A stretch of DNA of 64,000 bases from Podospora pseudoanserina (lineage: Eukaryota; Ascomycota; Sordariomycetes; Sordariales; Podosporaceae). The stretch lies in assembly GCF_035222485.1 (NCBI RefSeq), contig NW_026946671.1:1798001-1862000 (forward strand), given 5' to 3'. The notes under the pieces were generated by a model. That model searched no databases and was not told the DNA's origin. It worked only from the letters and a program-made list of their open reading frames with translations. This document shows, in pieces, positions 1 through 10,756 of the stretch. Made by a program: the position numbers and the translations under genes. Every line of letters begins with the position of its first letter. The first letter of the stretch is position 1.

Positions 1-1941
1 GGAATTGATCTCAAAGATTTCAAAGTTCAGCTCATTTGCAACTGCATGAACCATGGTCGTTTTGCCACAGCCCGGGGGACCGCTGATGATAAGTGTATTG
101 GCCATCTTTTCGCCCTTGCTCAAACTCAGAGACCGGATGACCGTCTTTCTCAAGATGCCCCTGGCGCCACTAGCGGTCCAGTCTGCTTCGTCGCCAGAGA
201 AGTCATCCAGCCCATAGTCCTCGTTGTCACTAGAAACGATGAACCCGTCGAGCCTTCTGCGTCGCTTCTTCTTCCCATGCTTCGCCTTGGACCGTGGACT
301 GACTTTGTCATCTTTTGACCCTGTGTCAACCGACTGAACCACCAGTGCTTGCAGCCATTCCTTCAGGAGAAAAGCCTCTTGGCCAGGCTGGAGAACCTCG
401 GCAGCGCATGTGGGGGCGTACTTTTGGACCCAATTGACCGTCTCACACTGGGACTGGTCGAATGCAGAAAGAGAGGAAGAGATTGACGCAAAAAGAAGGG
501 AGAGCTGAGCTGGTGGCTGAGCTTTTCCACCCGTGTCTTTAGTAAAGAGTGTACGCTGAGTCCCGTTCTTGCCTGGTGCAGATGTCTGGAAAGTTTTGAG
601 CTCCGGAAGGATACGTGCCTGAAGCTTACTTCCACTCTCAAAATGTTTCTGAGGAAGTCGCAGCTCCGGAGGAGGAGGGACGACTACATCCGTATTGATA
701 TTGCGAATGTCTTTGACAAGGGATTCTATGTTCAAGGTCATGGCTGTGAGGGCCAACACTGACTCAGCAAGGGGCACCTTGACAGAAAGGCCCTTTGACT
801 TCCGAGCTGCCAATAAACACAGATTGTCCTCTGCCACCTGGGTCTCTGGTCTTCCGATCGCCTCAGGCTCGTCCTCGTCGCCTCGAATATGCACCATCCC
901 CTGCCACGGCCATGCTGGCTGCTTGGCCCCCGGGAATTTGAGGCCCAGGTTCTTGACGCCGAACTGAGGTAGGGGGGCTTTGTGCACCTGCGCGGTCCGT
1001 GGCTTCTTAGGGGAGAAAGGCGTTGAGCCGAATATTTTTGACTTGGTCTTGGTAGGCCGGGGCGAGGTCGGTTCACTGGGCTTGACATCTTCGGGTACCG
1101 CCTCCTGCTTTTTGGCCTTGCCGAGAAAGAATGGATGTGTCGATTTGGATGATGTTGGAGCTGCTGTCTTTGGAGCCGTGGGGTATGTCTTCTCCGTGCC
1201 AGATGCCTGCGGGGATTCAGATTCAACTGCCGGCTGTGCAGGTGTGGCAGACAGTATAGAATTGATGCGCGTGCCAATTCGAGTCCGAGTTTCCATGTCT
1301 GTTCCATATTTGATGCACACTACCATTGCCTTTGGCTTCCTGCCACGTTTCTTGGGGGCCTGTTTTTCACCCGCCGCAACAGTTCCCTGCACAGTTGGTG
1401 TCGCCTTGGGTACTGGGGGAGGGCCGATTGTTCCAGTCTTGGGGTCAAGAAGCAAGAGTTTTTTGGGCTTCGGTGCAGTTTTTCCTGGCGCTGAGGGTTC
1501 TGTTGAAGCGGCAGTGCTGGAGGTGTCGTTACTGCTTGGTTGCGTTGCAGACGAACCCTCATGCTTACCCACAAGCTCTGGCGTATCTGTTGGACATGGT
1601 TCGCTTTGCTTGACTTTGGTGAAGAGACTGGCAATGATACTAGCCCCAGAGACCCTCGCCCGTTTGTTTGCCTTTTGTTTCTGCGGCTCCTCGGCTTCCA
1701 GTGCGTCACTGCTGTTCACATTGCGTCTCTTTTTGCCGCCACTTTCGAGTGCATGATTCACCGCCGTATCATCTTCTGTTTTACTGTTGTCCTTCGCGGT
1801 GATCGGAGTCGATATAGGGGAGGATTCGGCAGCCTCACTTTCGAGGGCATGCGGGGTCATTCGGTTTGGTGTGAAGAAAGGGTGTAGGGGTCGGTGAGCC
1901 GGAGTTGCAACCATGACTACTGGAGATGCAGTCTCGGCCAT
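1..1941 (-). CDS. elg1: Elg1/ATAD5-type clamp unloader, partial (C-terminus off window)
   Basis: An open frame runs from an ATG at 1941 to the left edge without an obvious intron. The N-terminus has a HPFFTPNRM segment, as fungal Elg1 proteins do, followed by a long basic, low-complexity region (about residues 30-450). Near residue 525 there is LQPGQEAFLLKEWLQAL, the linker that precedes the AAA module in this family. The Walker A loop GPPGCGKT lies at about residues 621-628 (bases 58-81) and is followed by FEIFEINS. The family forms an RFC-like complex with Rfc2-5 that unloads PCNA from chromatin. Walker B and the collar domain lie beyond the window. The gene is divergent from the Utp8-like gene. 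RFC1 or Rad24 are less likely because neither has this linker and 'FEINS' signature. Identity rests on recalled motifs, not a search. Confidence 0.85.
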   Translation of the reverse strand, partial: MAETASPVVMVATPAHRPLHPFFTPNRMTPHALESEAAESSPISTPITAKDNSKTEDDTAVNHALESGGKKRRNVNSSDALEAEEPQKQKANKRARVSGASIIASLFTKVKQSEPCPTDTPELVGKHEGSSATQPSSNDTSSTAASTEPSAPGKTAPKPKKLLLLDPKTGTIGPPPVPKATPTVQGTVAAGEKQAPKKRGRKPKAMVVCIKYGTDMETRTRIGTRINSILSATPAQPAVESESPQASGTEKTYPTAPKTAAPTSSKSTHPFFLGKAKKQEAVPEDVKPSEPTSPRPTKTKSKIFGSTPFSPKKPRTAQVHKAPLPQFGVKNLGLKFPGAKQPAWPWQGMVHIRGDEDEPEAIGRPETQVAEDNLCLLAARKSKGLSVKVPLAESVLALTAMTLNIESLVKDIRNINTDVVVPPPPELRLPQKHFESGSKLQARILPELKTFQTSAPGKNGTQRTLFTKDTGGKAQPPAQLSLLFASISSSLSAFDQSQCETVNWVQKYAPTCAAEVLQPGQEAFLLKEWLQALVVQSVDTGSKDDKVSPRSKAKHGKKKRRRRLDGFIVSSDNEDYGLDDFSGDEADWTASGARGILRKTVIRSLSLSKGEKMANTLIISGPPGCGKTTMVHAVANELNFEIFEINS

Positions 1942-2627
1942 GGTATGAACCCTTGAATTTTTCACGGTCAGTCAAGACCCATAGACAATTTTCAAGCTTC
2001 GAACGGGAGGGCAAAATACCACAGCGTCGTCGCTCAGAGCAAAGGGAAGAGAGACAGCAGAGAAGAGTAGTCTGGGGGTATCATGCTGTGAAGACAAGAA
2101 AATGATGCATGTGAATACTCTTCGAGAGGTAAGTAATTGATGATTTTCAACCAAGACGGGACGGGAGAGAGCAGGAAGTCGAGGTGGAATCGGTGATAGG
2201 TAAAAGCAGTAAAATTGATGCTGGGAGAAAGTTACCAAGACGAGATCCTGCTTGAGAGTTGAGACCTGAAGTCGCGTCCAACTCAACTTCCACTATAAGC
2301 AGTGCCTGGAGAACGCGTTCTGGCGTCTCTCTCCAGCGCGTTTGGCGCTAGCACAGGCCTGGCTAGGCCAGAACTGAAGGGTCCACTTACATCATAAGTG
2401 GGTCTATTTTGGCTGGGCGAGACAGGAATTCCGGTCCGGAGCTGGATCAAGTATTTACCGGGACTTCGAGAGCCCCGCTAAAAAGTTTCTGGACCCACCT
2501 TTCTTTCACAGTGGAGCATTGCCTTTTTTTTTGTTTGGCAGAGCTTCGCATTTGACTGGTGATGGCTTCGAATTGAGCGACTCTCTGCGACCAACTCGAG
2601 GCGACGCAGCCAACCCCTCTCTACAGA
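1942..2627. promoter_or_regulatory. Divergent promoter between elg1 and the Utp8-like gene
   Basis: This 686-bp intergenic stretch has no supported gene. It contains the palindrome ACGCGT at 2313-2318 and TTTGGCGC at 2341-2348. These match the MluI cell-cycle box and the E2F-type consensus used by MBF-like factors at replication genes. They lie about 370-410 bp upstream of the Elg1 start and about 280-310 bp upstream of the Utp8-like start. Function is inferred from motif match only. Confidence 0.45.
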
Positions 2628-5418
2628 ATGGTGTCCAAACTACAGATACACACTCCCTATGTGTTGACCACCCTTGCCGCCCCCTTCGCCGACTCCCAGG
2701 GCACCGGTCGCCATGTTGCAGGCGAGGTTTTTGGACAGAAGCAAGGACTCAAGCGCAAGAAACGGTCAGAGCTTGCCGTAGCCATTGACGGCGTCGCTGT
2801 CACTATCTACGATGTCAGACACCTTTGGCAACACCTCTAGACTACATGTATGCTGACTTCAAGTCCAGGTTCTCTCCTCCCAGCAGGTCATATCTCACGA
2901 TGTCTCGACAGAATCAGTCTTCACATGCCCCCCCTACTCGCTCAGATGGAGACCGTCTTCCGGGAAGAGCGCTTCTCGATACACATATGTTTCAGCTACC
3001 ACGTCCAAGGAGAAACAGATCACACTGTTCAAGGAGGAAATTTCTACGTCCCAGGCCACAGCAGTGTCAAGCTTGTCGCATACGCCTCGAACCAAGACAC
3101 CCATCGTCCATCTTTGCGCCGGCGCAGCTCATACTTCTCCACACTCGGTACCGGGCGATGAGCTCCCAAACCACGAAATAATTGCCGTGGCTTCCGACGG
3201 CACCATCATTGGCCTTGATGGGGAAACGCTTGACGAGAAGTGGTCAACTGCGCCTACCGTGCTTGTTCAAGGGCTTGCTTCTGGTTCGGGATCGCATCTT
3301 CAGGTTGACTTTGTCCAGGCCACCACCGCGGCTGATGTTGTCGATGGCCTGTTTGGTGGTAAGAACGAGCTGTTTGGCGTTTTCAAGGAAAATGTGAGCC
3401 GCGATGGGTTCAATCCGGATATCCTCCTCATCATCACGTCGTCCAAAACGCCCGAGAACGTCACCCAGCAAAATCTGCACGTTCTTGCTCTTCCGTCGGG
3501 GAGACAGGCGCAGTCGATCTTTGTCACTCGGCTCCCAAGTTTCCCGGCTTCGACCGAATATCAGCTCGATGCGAGATCCGGCACACTGCAGACCTTGGCC
3601 AACGGGCTACTCTCCAGTTACACCTTCAGCTCCGGCAGTCCGCGCCTTGAGACTAAGCTACAGATCTCCGGCATGAGCTCGTTTCTTCGAATCTCCAAGA
3701 CGTCTGTCCTCGCCGCTACGCCCGAGTCCTTTTCCATCTACAACCCCATCTTTCGCTCTCTCCAAGCTGCCACCCCTGCCAACTCCGAAGGTGATTGTCA
3801 ACTCATTTCCTACTTTGGCGCCCGGGAAATTGCGGTTGGCTTGCACGGATCAAGCCTCATTGCCGTACAGGTTGAGGCGCCCAAGAACCGCAACACGAAG
3901 CGTCGTGCAGAGGGACTATTGACGGATGCGATTCGCCGCGGATTACCTCGTGAACAATCCGAAACAAAACGAGCTCGTGCAGAGCACCACTCTTCGGCAG
4001 TTCTTGAACAAGCCCTGCCCGGCGTGCTATCTGAAACCATGTCTGCTGAATGGAGAAATGGCGTGGCCAACGCGGAGGAGCTTCTTGCCGCCGAAGATTT
4101 GCGTGCCTGGGAAGAGTTCCTCGCCAGTATTTTCAAAGTTCAAACCAAGCCGATCGAAGCTCAGGAAGCTGGCTCTGCTGCTACAAATGGCATCGTCGCC
4201 AGTCCTCAGCTACCAGAATGGATCTGGCCCTCTTCCAGAGCCGAATATGCGCATGTCGACAGGCGCTGGATATTTTACGCCATCAGCAAAGTGTTTGCGT
4301 GGAATCAGCCGGCTGCCGACTCGGAGGAGCCTAGATTGTCTTGCCCACTTGCGGCGAGCAGTGTTCTTAACTATCTGGTAGATGCTGGCCACTTGTCCAC
4401 CTCCAATGTCAAATCAGCCTTCAAGGATGAGACGTGCGAGTTGGACAATGTCGACGATATTATTGGAGCGGAGCTGCCTCCCCTTCTTGCTCAAGTCGAC
4501 CCCACGATGGCGTTACTCCTTGAGTACTTGTCAGGAACTCAGCTTGGCCCCACAGAGCTTGTTTCCGCTGTCAAGTTGCTTCTCCACAGCCTGGACGTGG
4601 ATGAAACCCCGTCCAGTTCGGAACAGAAACGTCTGAAGGGCGCCGCCGAAAAGAGTGCTGATGAGGATAATGACGCCATCAAGATGGAACTCGACAAGGC
4701 TGAAGAGGAACTCCAGATCACCGAGGTGCATCTGAGTGGGCACCGTTTCCGAGGACTCGGTGTGGCATTTAGCAAGTTGGTTGCTTGCCCAGCAGTGAGC
4801 ACTGTCCAGAGCCTTCGGCGTCTGTTCAAGCCCGAGCAGATCATCGGGCTACTTAATGTGTTGCGGGCCGAACTCATCAAAGATGGCTGGACGTCGGATT
4901 ATCGGGAGGAAATCGAGGCGCCCCCAGACGGAAGCCTGCAGCTCATCGCGGATCTTATGACCAGATGCATAGACGCGGTCGGCCTGGGCGGTTGGATGGC
5001 GTTTGACGGTGTGCTCGCTAACTCGGCCAGCCACGAAGATGCGGCTGACTACTTTGGGCGGTTCAATCACGAAATCGACTCCGCCTTGCAAGGCATTCAC
5101 GACGCTATCTATCTGCAGAGCATGCTGGCCGAGGCCACCAGGTACGCAAAGAGGGCCCGTCGGGCGCTTTTGGACGCCGGCAAGGGAATGCCCACAACGG
5201 TGCAGTTCACAGAGCAGCTGCCGGTAGGGCTCAAGACAGATGCCAGGATATCTATGGAAAGGATCAGGTCAGGCGGAGAAATTGTCCAGCGCAGCAGCCG
5301 AGATATTGGCCAGGCCATCAGCCGGAGGAGGGCCGTTTACTCGGTGCAGCGGATACCGGAGGAGCTGTTGTTGGGCGTGAGGGGATCACGCGAAACCGTT
5401 GTGCAGGAAGCCAAGTAA
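2628..5418 (+). CDS. utp8: Utp8-like U3 snoRNP / t-UTP subunit
   Basis: Two exons, 2628-2813 and 2869-5418, give a 911-residue protein. The 55-bp intron has branch site CTGAC and acceptor CCAG, and splicing in phase 0 joins 62 codons to a long open frame. The start reads MVSKLQIHTPYVLTTL, then a segment of the form KRKKRSELAVAIDGVAVTIYDV that looks like the first blade of a beta-propeller. The middle has repeated beta-rich blades, and the last half is helical with an acidic stretch near residues 600-640. This layout fits the Utp8 subunit of the UTP-A complex, which acts in nucleoli on pre-18S rRNA and rDNA transcription. Other t-UTP propeller proteins (Utp9, Nan1) are possible alternatives; the call is by overall resemblance. 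Confidence 0.6.
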
Positions 5419-7438
5419 TTAGAAGTGAGAATGTCTTGGACCTTGTGTCCTACAAGTTCAGATACCCAAATGTTAATGGTTGTGTAACAAGTCAAGCTCA
5501 ACACGGCCTTTCTTCCTTGCATCTCTACGATACATGGTGCGTGACAACTGATGACCTCGCCCGGTCTCTCTACTGACACCGAAGCGGTACATACAAGAAC
5601 GTCACCGAGGGAGGGATCTTAGCCTCATGGTACGATGTACGATCGGGGACCTCATCTGCCAGTGTGAGACGAGAGAAATGTTGCCTTGAAGATGCGAAAA
5701 CACCCAGCTCAAACAGCACCGCATGCCACATATCTCTTGCCGTTCTGCTGCAACTGTCCTCCGGTCGTGAGAGGGACCGATTTGCCTCGAGGCTCGAGTT
5801 GTTCGTTAACGTGGTTCCACCAGCTCGCCCAGGAGCGTCAATCTTGGCTTCAGAGAAAAAAGAGTCAAAAGAGCCGCCTTGGTCTTGGTTCTAGTTCGTT
5901 CCTGAGAGATCAGTAGAATGCGGGGAGGAGTCGGCGTCATCTCGGTTTTAGGCCTGTGTCCTTGTCCATCGTGACTGGACCTGCCTCTACAATTCCCCAG
6001 CACAGCCCAAGCTCCAACGGTTCGGCGTTTCCAGAACAGGCAGTGTCTCGGTCTTCATTTGGATGTCATAGGTACCTTGGCGGATATCTTGACAACGGGA
6101 CTTTTAGAGCTTTTCACCACGCAAAAGCAGACAGCAAACAGGACCCCCCAGCATGTATAGAGATGTAAATATCTTGGTGATCTTTGTTTCAAAAACGGCA
6201 TGCTAAAAGCTTGGCTTTTGGTACGTTTGCAATGTCTTGCATCTCGGTCGCATGTTTGCGGCACTGGGTCACCCATGCTCGGCAGCTCCCACCTGGAATA
6301 TTGGCCACAGTGGCGCAGCCTGCAACCCTACTAAAGCGGTTGGACGTCATCGCCGAGTTTCTCCTTTATCCCTTTCCAACTCTCGTTATTGGCCAGCCCT
6401 GTCCTATCAGACAAGAGACGTCACCTTAAAGCTCGTGTCTCGTGTCTCTCCTACCCACCACACCACCTCTGGTCTCGCCGGCAGATTCGCAAGGCCGTCT
6501 GGAACTTCCAAGCCTTCCAACCTGGAAACTGGAAACTGAAAACTGCAAGCCATGCTCTGACACCTGCGTTTTCAACGAGACCACCACAAAACTACACTCG
6601 CCTACTGGTGATGTGACAAGATTCTGACGCACCCAGCCTTGGTCGACTGTGTTCACTGGGTGGACAACATGTATTTGCAGACGGCTAGTTGCTGCTTGAT
6701 ATCGCCCCGGGCGAAAGAGGCGACTTGCAACCATATGCTCGTGATGCTATACTCCGCGCCGCATTCTGATACCGACCTACGTGTTAGGATGATTGCCTCA
6801 ACAAGAACCGAATTGCTTGGTAACCCTCGGGCATGCTAACATTAGAACGTTTGGGCAGCAGTAGTGTTGATTTCTCTGCTGCGTACCGCCGCTAGTGCCG
6901 CGATTCGATGACATATATGTATCTGGTTCCAGAAAGCACCCCTCCCACATGCTCGTTGGGTGATCACTCGTGCCTCATTCGTCAGCAAACAACGGGGCGG
7001 GCACCCAGCGAAGGAACAGACGCCCCAGGTCATGATGGCCTCTGCTTAGCACCTCCGGGCCATCTCCTTATCCGTTACACAGCCCGCTCCATTGGTTCCT
7101 CAGATCAGTCTCTCTTTACTCATCTCTTCTACTTGCAGCAGCCCAATCATCTCGACTGTGCTTGCTTCCACCATTCCAGCCTGAGCATCTTGTTGTCAAA
7201 CACATCGAGTGCCTAAAAGCTCTCCAGCTCCCCAGCTCCCACCATTCCCGCCTCCCATCCGTACTCAAGACACATCACCAAGCTTTTCGAGATCCCCCGA
7301 GACCAAAAACAAAGACCTGTCTTTTCTGGACCAAAAAGCCTCCACGACCCCCTTCCAGAGGGGTGTTGATCTTGTCAAGAACAGTAGACCCCAAGCTGGC
7401 ATTTCTTTTTTTGGGCTTCCCAACCCGACCCTACCTCG
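5419..7438. other. Intergenic, 2.0 kb, no supported gene
   Basis: Only short overlapping frames without recognisable domains occur here. The last 300 bp before 7439 are CT-rich with an inverted CCAAT box (ATTGG, near 7091-7095), which suits a promoter and leader for the downstream gene. Confidence 0.5.
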
Positions 7439-10027
7439 ATGACGGTTGCGAACGACCGCGTGTTGCGCGTCGAGTCGGTCGATGCCCTTGCACAACAGTT
7501 GTATCGCCGTTCTCGGACTGCTGGCCCGGATTTCAGTAAACTGAGCAAGGCTGTTGGCAGTCTCCAAAGGGTCCTCAAGCACCTACGCGACGAGGTCCAG
7601 GACGCCGACTCCCTTCTCAACCAACCGGGATCGTCCAATCATGACAGTCCAAATGGCGTCTATCATGAGGAGCTGACCAGGCTCGTCCAGGAGAGCGACT
7701 ACACCATCAAGCAGGTGAACACGATTATCGAAAAATATGGTGGTGCCAGCGCTGTCTCGAATGGCATGGGAGCCGAGAGCCGGGATTCCTCCAGGACCCC
7801 TGATGAAGACCCAACCGACAAGGCACTCAAGATTGACCTAGTCAGGGAGCGCGTGGTCTCCCAAAAGGCCAAACTTGTCAACTTTCTGGACATGGTGCAG
7901 CTACACAACCCATCAAAGGTGCATCATTCGCTGGTGAAATTAGACAACAACTCGCAGATGGAAGACATCAAGAACAAGGTGGATATCGTTGCCAACCGCT
8001 TGTTTCAAAAAAGACGAGGTTCACCAGTGGGAGAGCACCAAGAAGAGCTGTGGCAAGAGTTCAAGACTGAGCTCGAAAACGAGGGATTCTCGTCAGACGT
8101 CCTCCGCAACAACAAGGTATGTTTGGGCTTGCACGTCAAGTCATAACCCAAGTTTTTGAAGCCTGGACTCACACGGTCAACAGGAAGTCCTTCGGGCATA
8201 CATACGCGAGCTCGAATCGCACAAAGCCCCTCAGGACGGAACACCCCCTTCTGTTCGCGGACTGCTCGAATGGGGCACCCAACCGCCAATGGGAGAGCAG
8301 GGTGCTTCCTCATCCTACCCAGTGCCCAACCCGGACCCAAGACCCAACCATGGTGATGCCCCCATTAGTAACGAGGGACGACGACGGATCCCGACCTCGG
8401 ACACAGAGAAAACCCTTCAAGTCCATCGACATTTACAACCTCCTGCCATCTCTAACCATTCATCACATCTCAGCTATGACTACTGCACATCATCTGAACC
8501 CTCCGACTCCGAGTCCAACCCTGTTTCTCAAACGACCTTGATATCAACGCGAGATATTCTCACCCTTGACTTGTACGAAGCTAACAAGATGCCTGGACGC
8601 CTGGGCTCACGCGGCCCACCACCCAACTACAACCTGTCTCCTGGAACATCGCCAGGAAATCGGTATTTGCCTCCTGGGGTTCAGCCGCTGCAGATCCCTG
8701 GAGCAGATGCCATCTCTTACGATGGCCAGTACTCGAGGCCTCCTCGATACGCTTCGCCATCCTCTCAGTTCCCGCCCCCTTACACCAGAGCCTTGTCCCC
8801 AAGTTCATCGACCGTGACACCACCGCCTCCCTACACCAGCCAAGTGTCGCTCTCGGTCCCTCCTGCCGGGAATGATCTTTCTTATCACCAACATCGGCAG
8901 CAACAAGCTCGGCAGCACAGTAACCTAGCCCCCGATGGTCGAGGCAAACAGATCCCACTGGACGCGACCTGGACCAGAATCAAGCGCAGCCTTGTATCGC
9001 CTGTCGTTCTCGAGAGAGCTGGTGTGCGTTACGAGGCCAGACCGACCTTTGTTGCAGTCCTTGGCAAGCTGTCCCCCGAGCAAATTGCCGAGTATGCCAG
9101 ACAGACTGCCGAAGTCCGAAACGCAAGAGGCCCATCCAATGCTCCAAGCGAGATCTATGAACCCCCCAACCGAGCACGCCCTCGAGGATACCCCGAGGGA
9201 CGAAGGATGCGTGGAGGCGGAGGTGGAAGAATTCGGAGCAACAACAACCCACCCCAACCGGCACACTGGGATGATGGCGATTCCTCCGACGATCAACGTG
9301 ATTACCGCCAGGAGGCGGCACGCACCAAATACATACCCAGAGGCTACACCCCCGATAAATACCGCCCCGAAGACAAGGGTGCAAGAGCCCACCCCATCAT
9401 TATCTCGCCCCCTGATAGCGGCTACGGCGAAGGCAGTAGGGTCTCACCCTCGGCCACTGTTGAGCCGAAGCCGATCTTGAAACAGAACCACGTCCGGTTC
9501 AACGATGGACCGAGGGACATCTCTCCCGGCTATTACACAGATCGTTCCCACCGCGAAAAGGGTCGACGCCGTTCTGAGCGGGACAACCAAGACCGAGATG
9601 ACAGAGCCAGGGATGACCGGTCCGGTGATCGGGACAGTCGAGCTCGCGAGCAGCGTGAACGGGAGCGGGAGCGGGAACGGGAACGGGAACGTGAAAGAGA
9701 GAGGGACCGGCCTCGCAGAGGTAGTTCCCGCGACAGGAGAGGGAGGGAGGGGGAGGGGAGAGGGAGAGGGAGAGGGAGAGGGAACGCGAGCGGGAACGAG
9801 ACCGGGAGCGGGAGCGCCGCAACCGCCAATACACCGACAGGGATAGAGATAGGGATCGGTACAGCCGAGAGAACAGTAATGGCAACCGGTACAGAGACAG
9901 GTCGAGGGAAGATGATAGGTCGGCTTTGAGGAAGAGCCACTGGAAGGAGACGGCGGGGGCGATTGGGGTGGGAGGGGCGGCTGCTACGCTGCTGAGTGTT
10001 TTGACGGATGCTGTTCAGTATTTGTGA
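7439..10027 (+). CDS. Unknown protein with helical N-terminus, conserved central domain and Arg/Glu repeat; apparent frameshift near the 3' end
   Basis: Exon 1 is 7439-8116 and exon 2 starts at 8184, with a 67-bp GTATGT...CAG intron joined in phase 0. Residues 1-260 are helical and end in a VLRAYIRELE / VRGLLEWG segment. A Pro/Ser/Tyr-rich linker follows; one more intron between 8400 and 8600 is possible. Near genome 8960-9115 there is a compact domain beginning TWTRIKRSLVSPVVLERAGV that looks like a conserved fungal domain of unknown function. The tail is an RERERE repeat. In exon 2's own frame translation stops at 9929. In the frame one base back, the Arg/Glu repeat continues and reads to a hydrophobic, conserved-looking end (GAIGVGGAAATLLSVLTDA) with stop at 10025-10027. 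The frame change falls in the G/A-only tract around 9735-9765, so either one base is missing here or the tail is lost. No role is proposed. Confidence 0.7.
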
Positions 10028-10756
10028 GGAGGACTTGGAGATATACCTATTTTAATCTTGCTTTTTTTGGGAGGAATTCTTGTGATGAAAATGAAACGAT
10101 TTGGGAGGTGGATATTAAGGGGAGGGATTTAAAAATCCGGGGGTGATTTCACGGAGGTTGTTGACATTGCTTGTTTATGATTTTCCTTTGTTCATAACGT
10201 TGGTTTTGTGATGATTTAGATTTTGATAGATACCTCTGGTGGGATGGCCAGAGGGCTGAGGAACTGCTTCGGAAGTAGCGGGGGACAACTGCGAAGTCAG
10301 GAGGATACTCATCAGGGAAAAGGATAAAGTGTGGCAAGCAAATGGGAGGACATCTGGAAAGAAACAGGGCACCAAAGATACCCATTTATTTTAGTTTTAT
10401 GTTTACTCAACAATAATACACCTACAAGTCTGTGTTTCGCATCACAAACATCCCTCACAATCTGCTTGTTCTTCTAACCACCCTGAAAAGCGTATTAGAT
10501 GTCCTTTGAGGTTCGTTGGGGATCTCATGTTGATCATCTCATTAATGCTGGCTTTATCTGCTATATACCCTGCTTTTGGCCTTCCCCAACACAAAACCAC
10601 GTTTCCCAATCCTACCATCGTGTAGCCCAACGTATCTCTATACATAATCTCACATACATGAGAGCCTGACCTTCCTTCCAAGCCCGACATAAACTCCATA
10701 ACCTGCTTGCTGTGCCTAGCAATATCACAAGAAATGAAACAATCAAGATACCTTGT
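10028..10756. other. Convergent 3' intergenic region
   Basis: This 729-bp region separates two converging genes. It is AT-richer than its flanks and has AATAA-like and TTTTTT stretches on both strands suitable for 3' end formation. No gene is supported. Confidence 0.5.

Noticed and set aside
9721-9840. Intron GTAGTT...GACAG as the explanation of the frame change
   Set aside because: Its length, 120 bp, is a multiple of three and cannot move the frame; a 16-bp alternative is too short for an intron.
9499-9885. Minus-strand Ser/Leu-rich frames opposite the Arg/Glu repeat
   Set aside because: They are complements of a purine repeat and have no independent coding signs.
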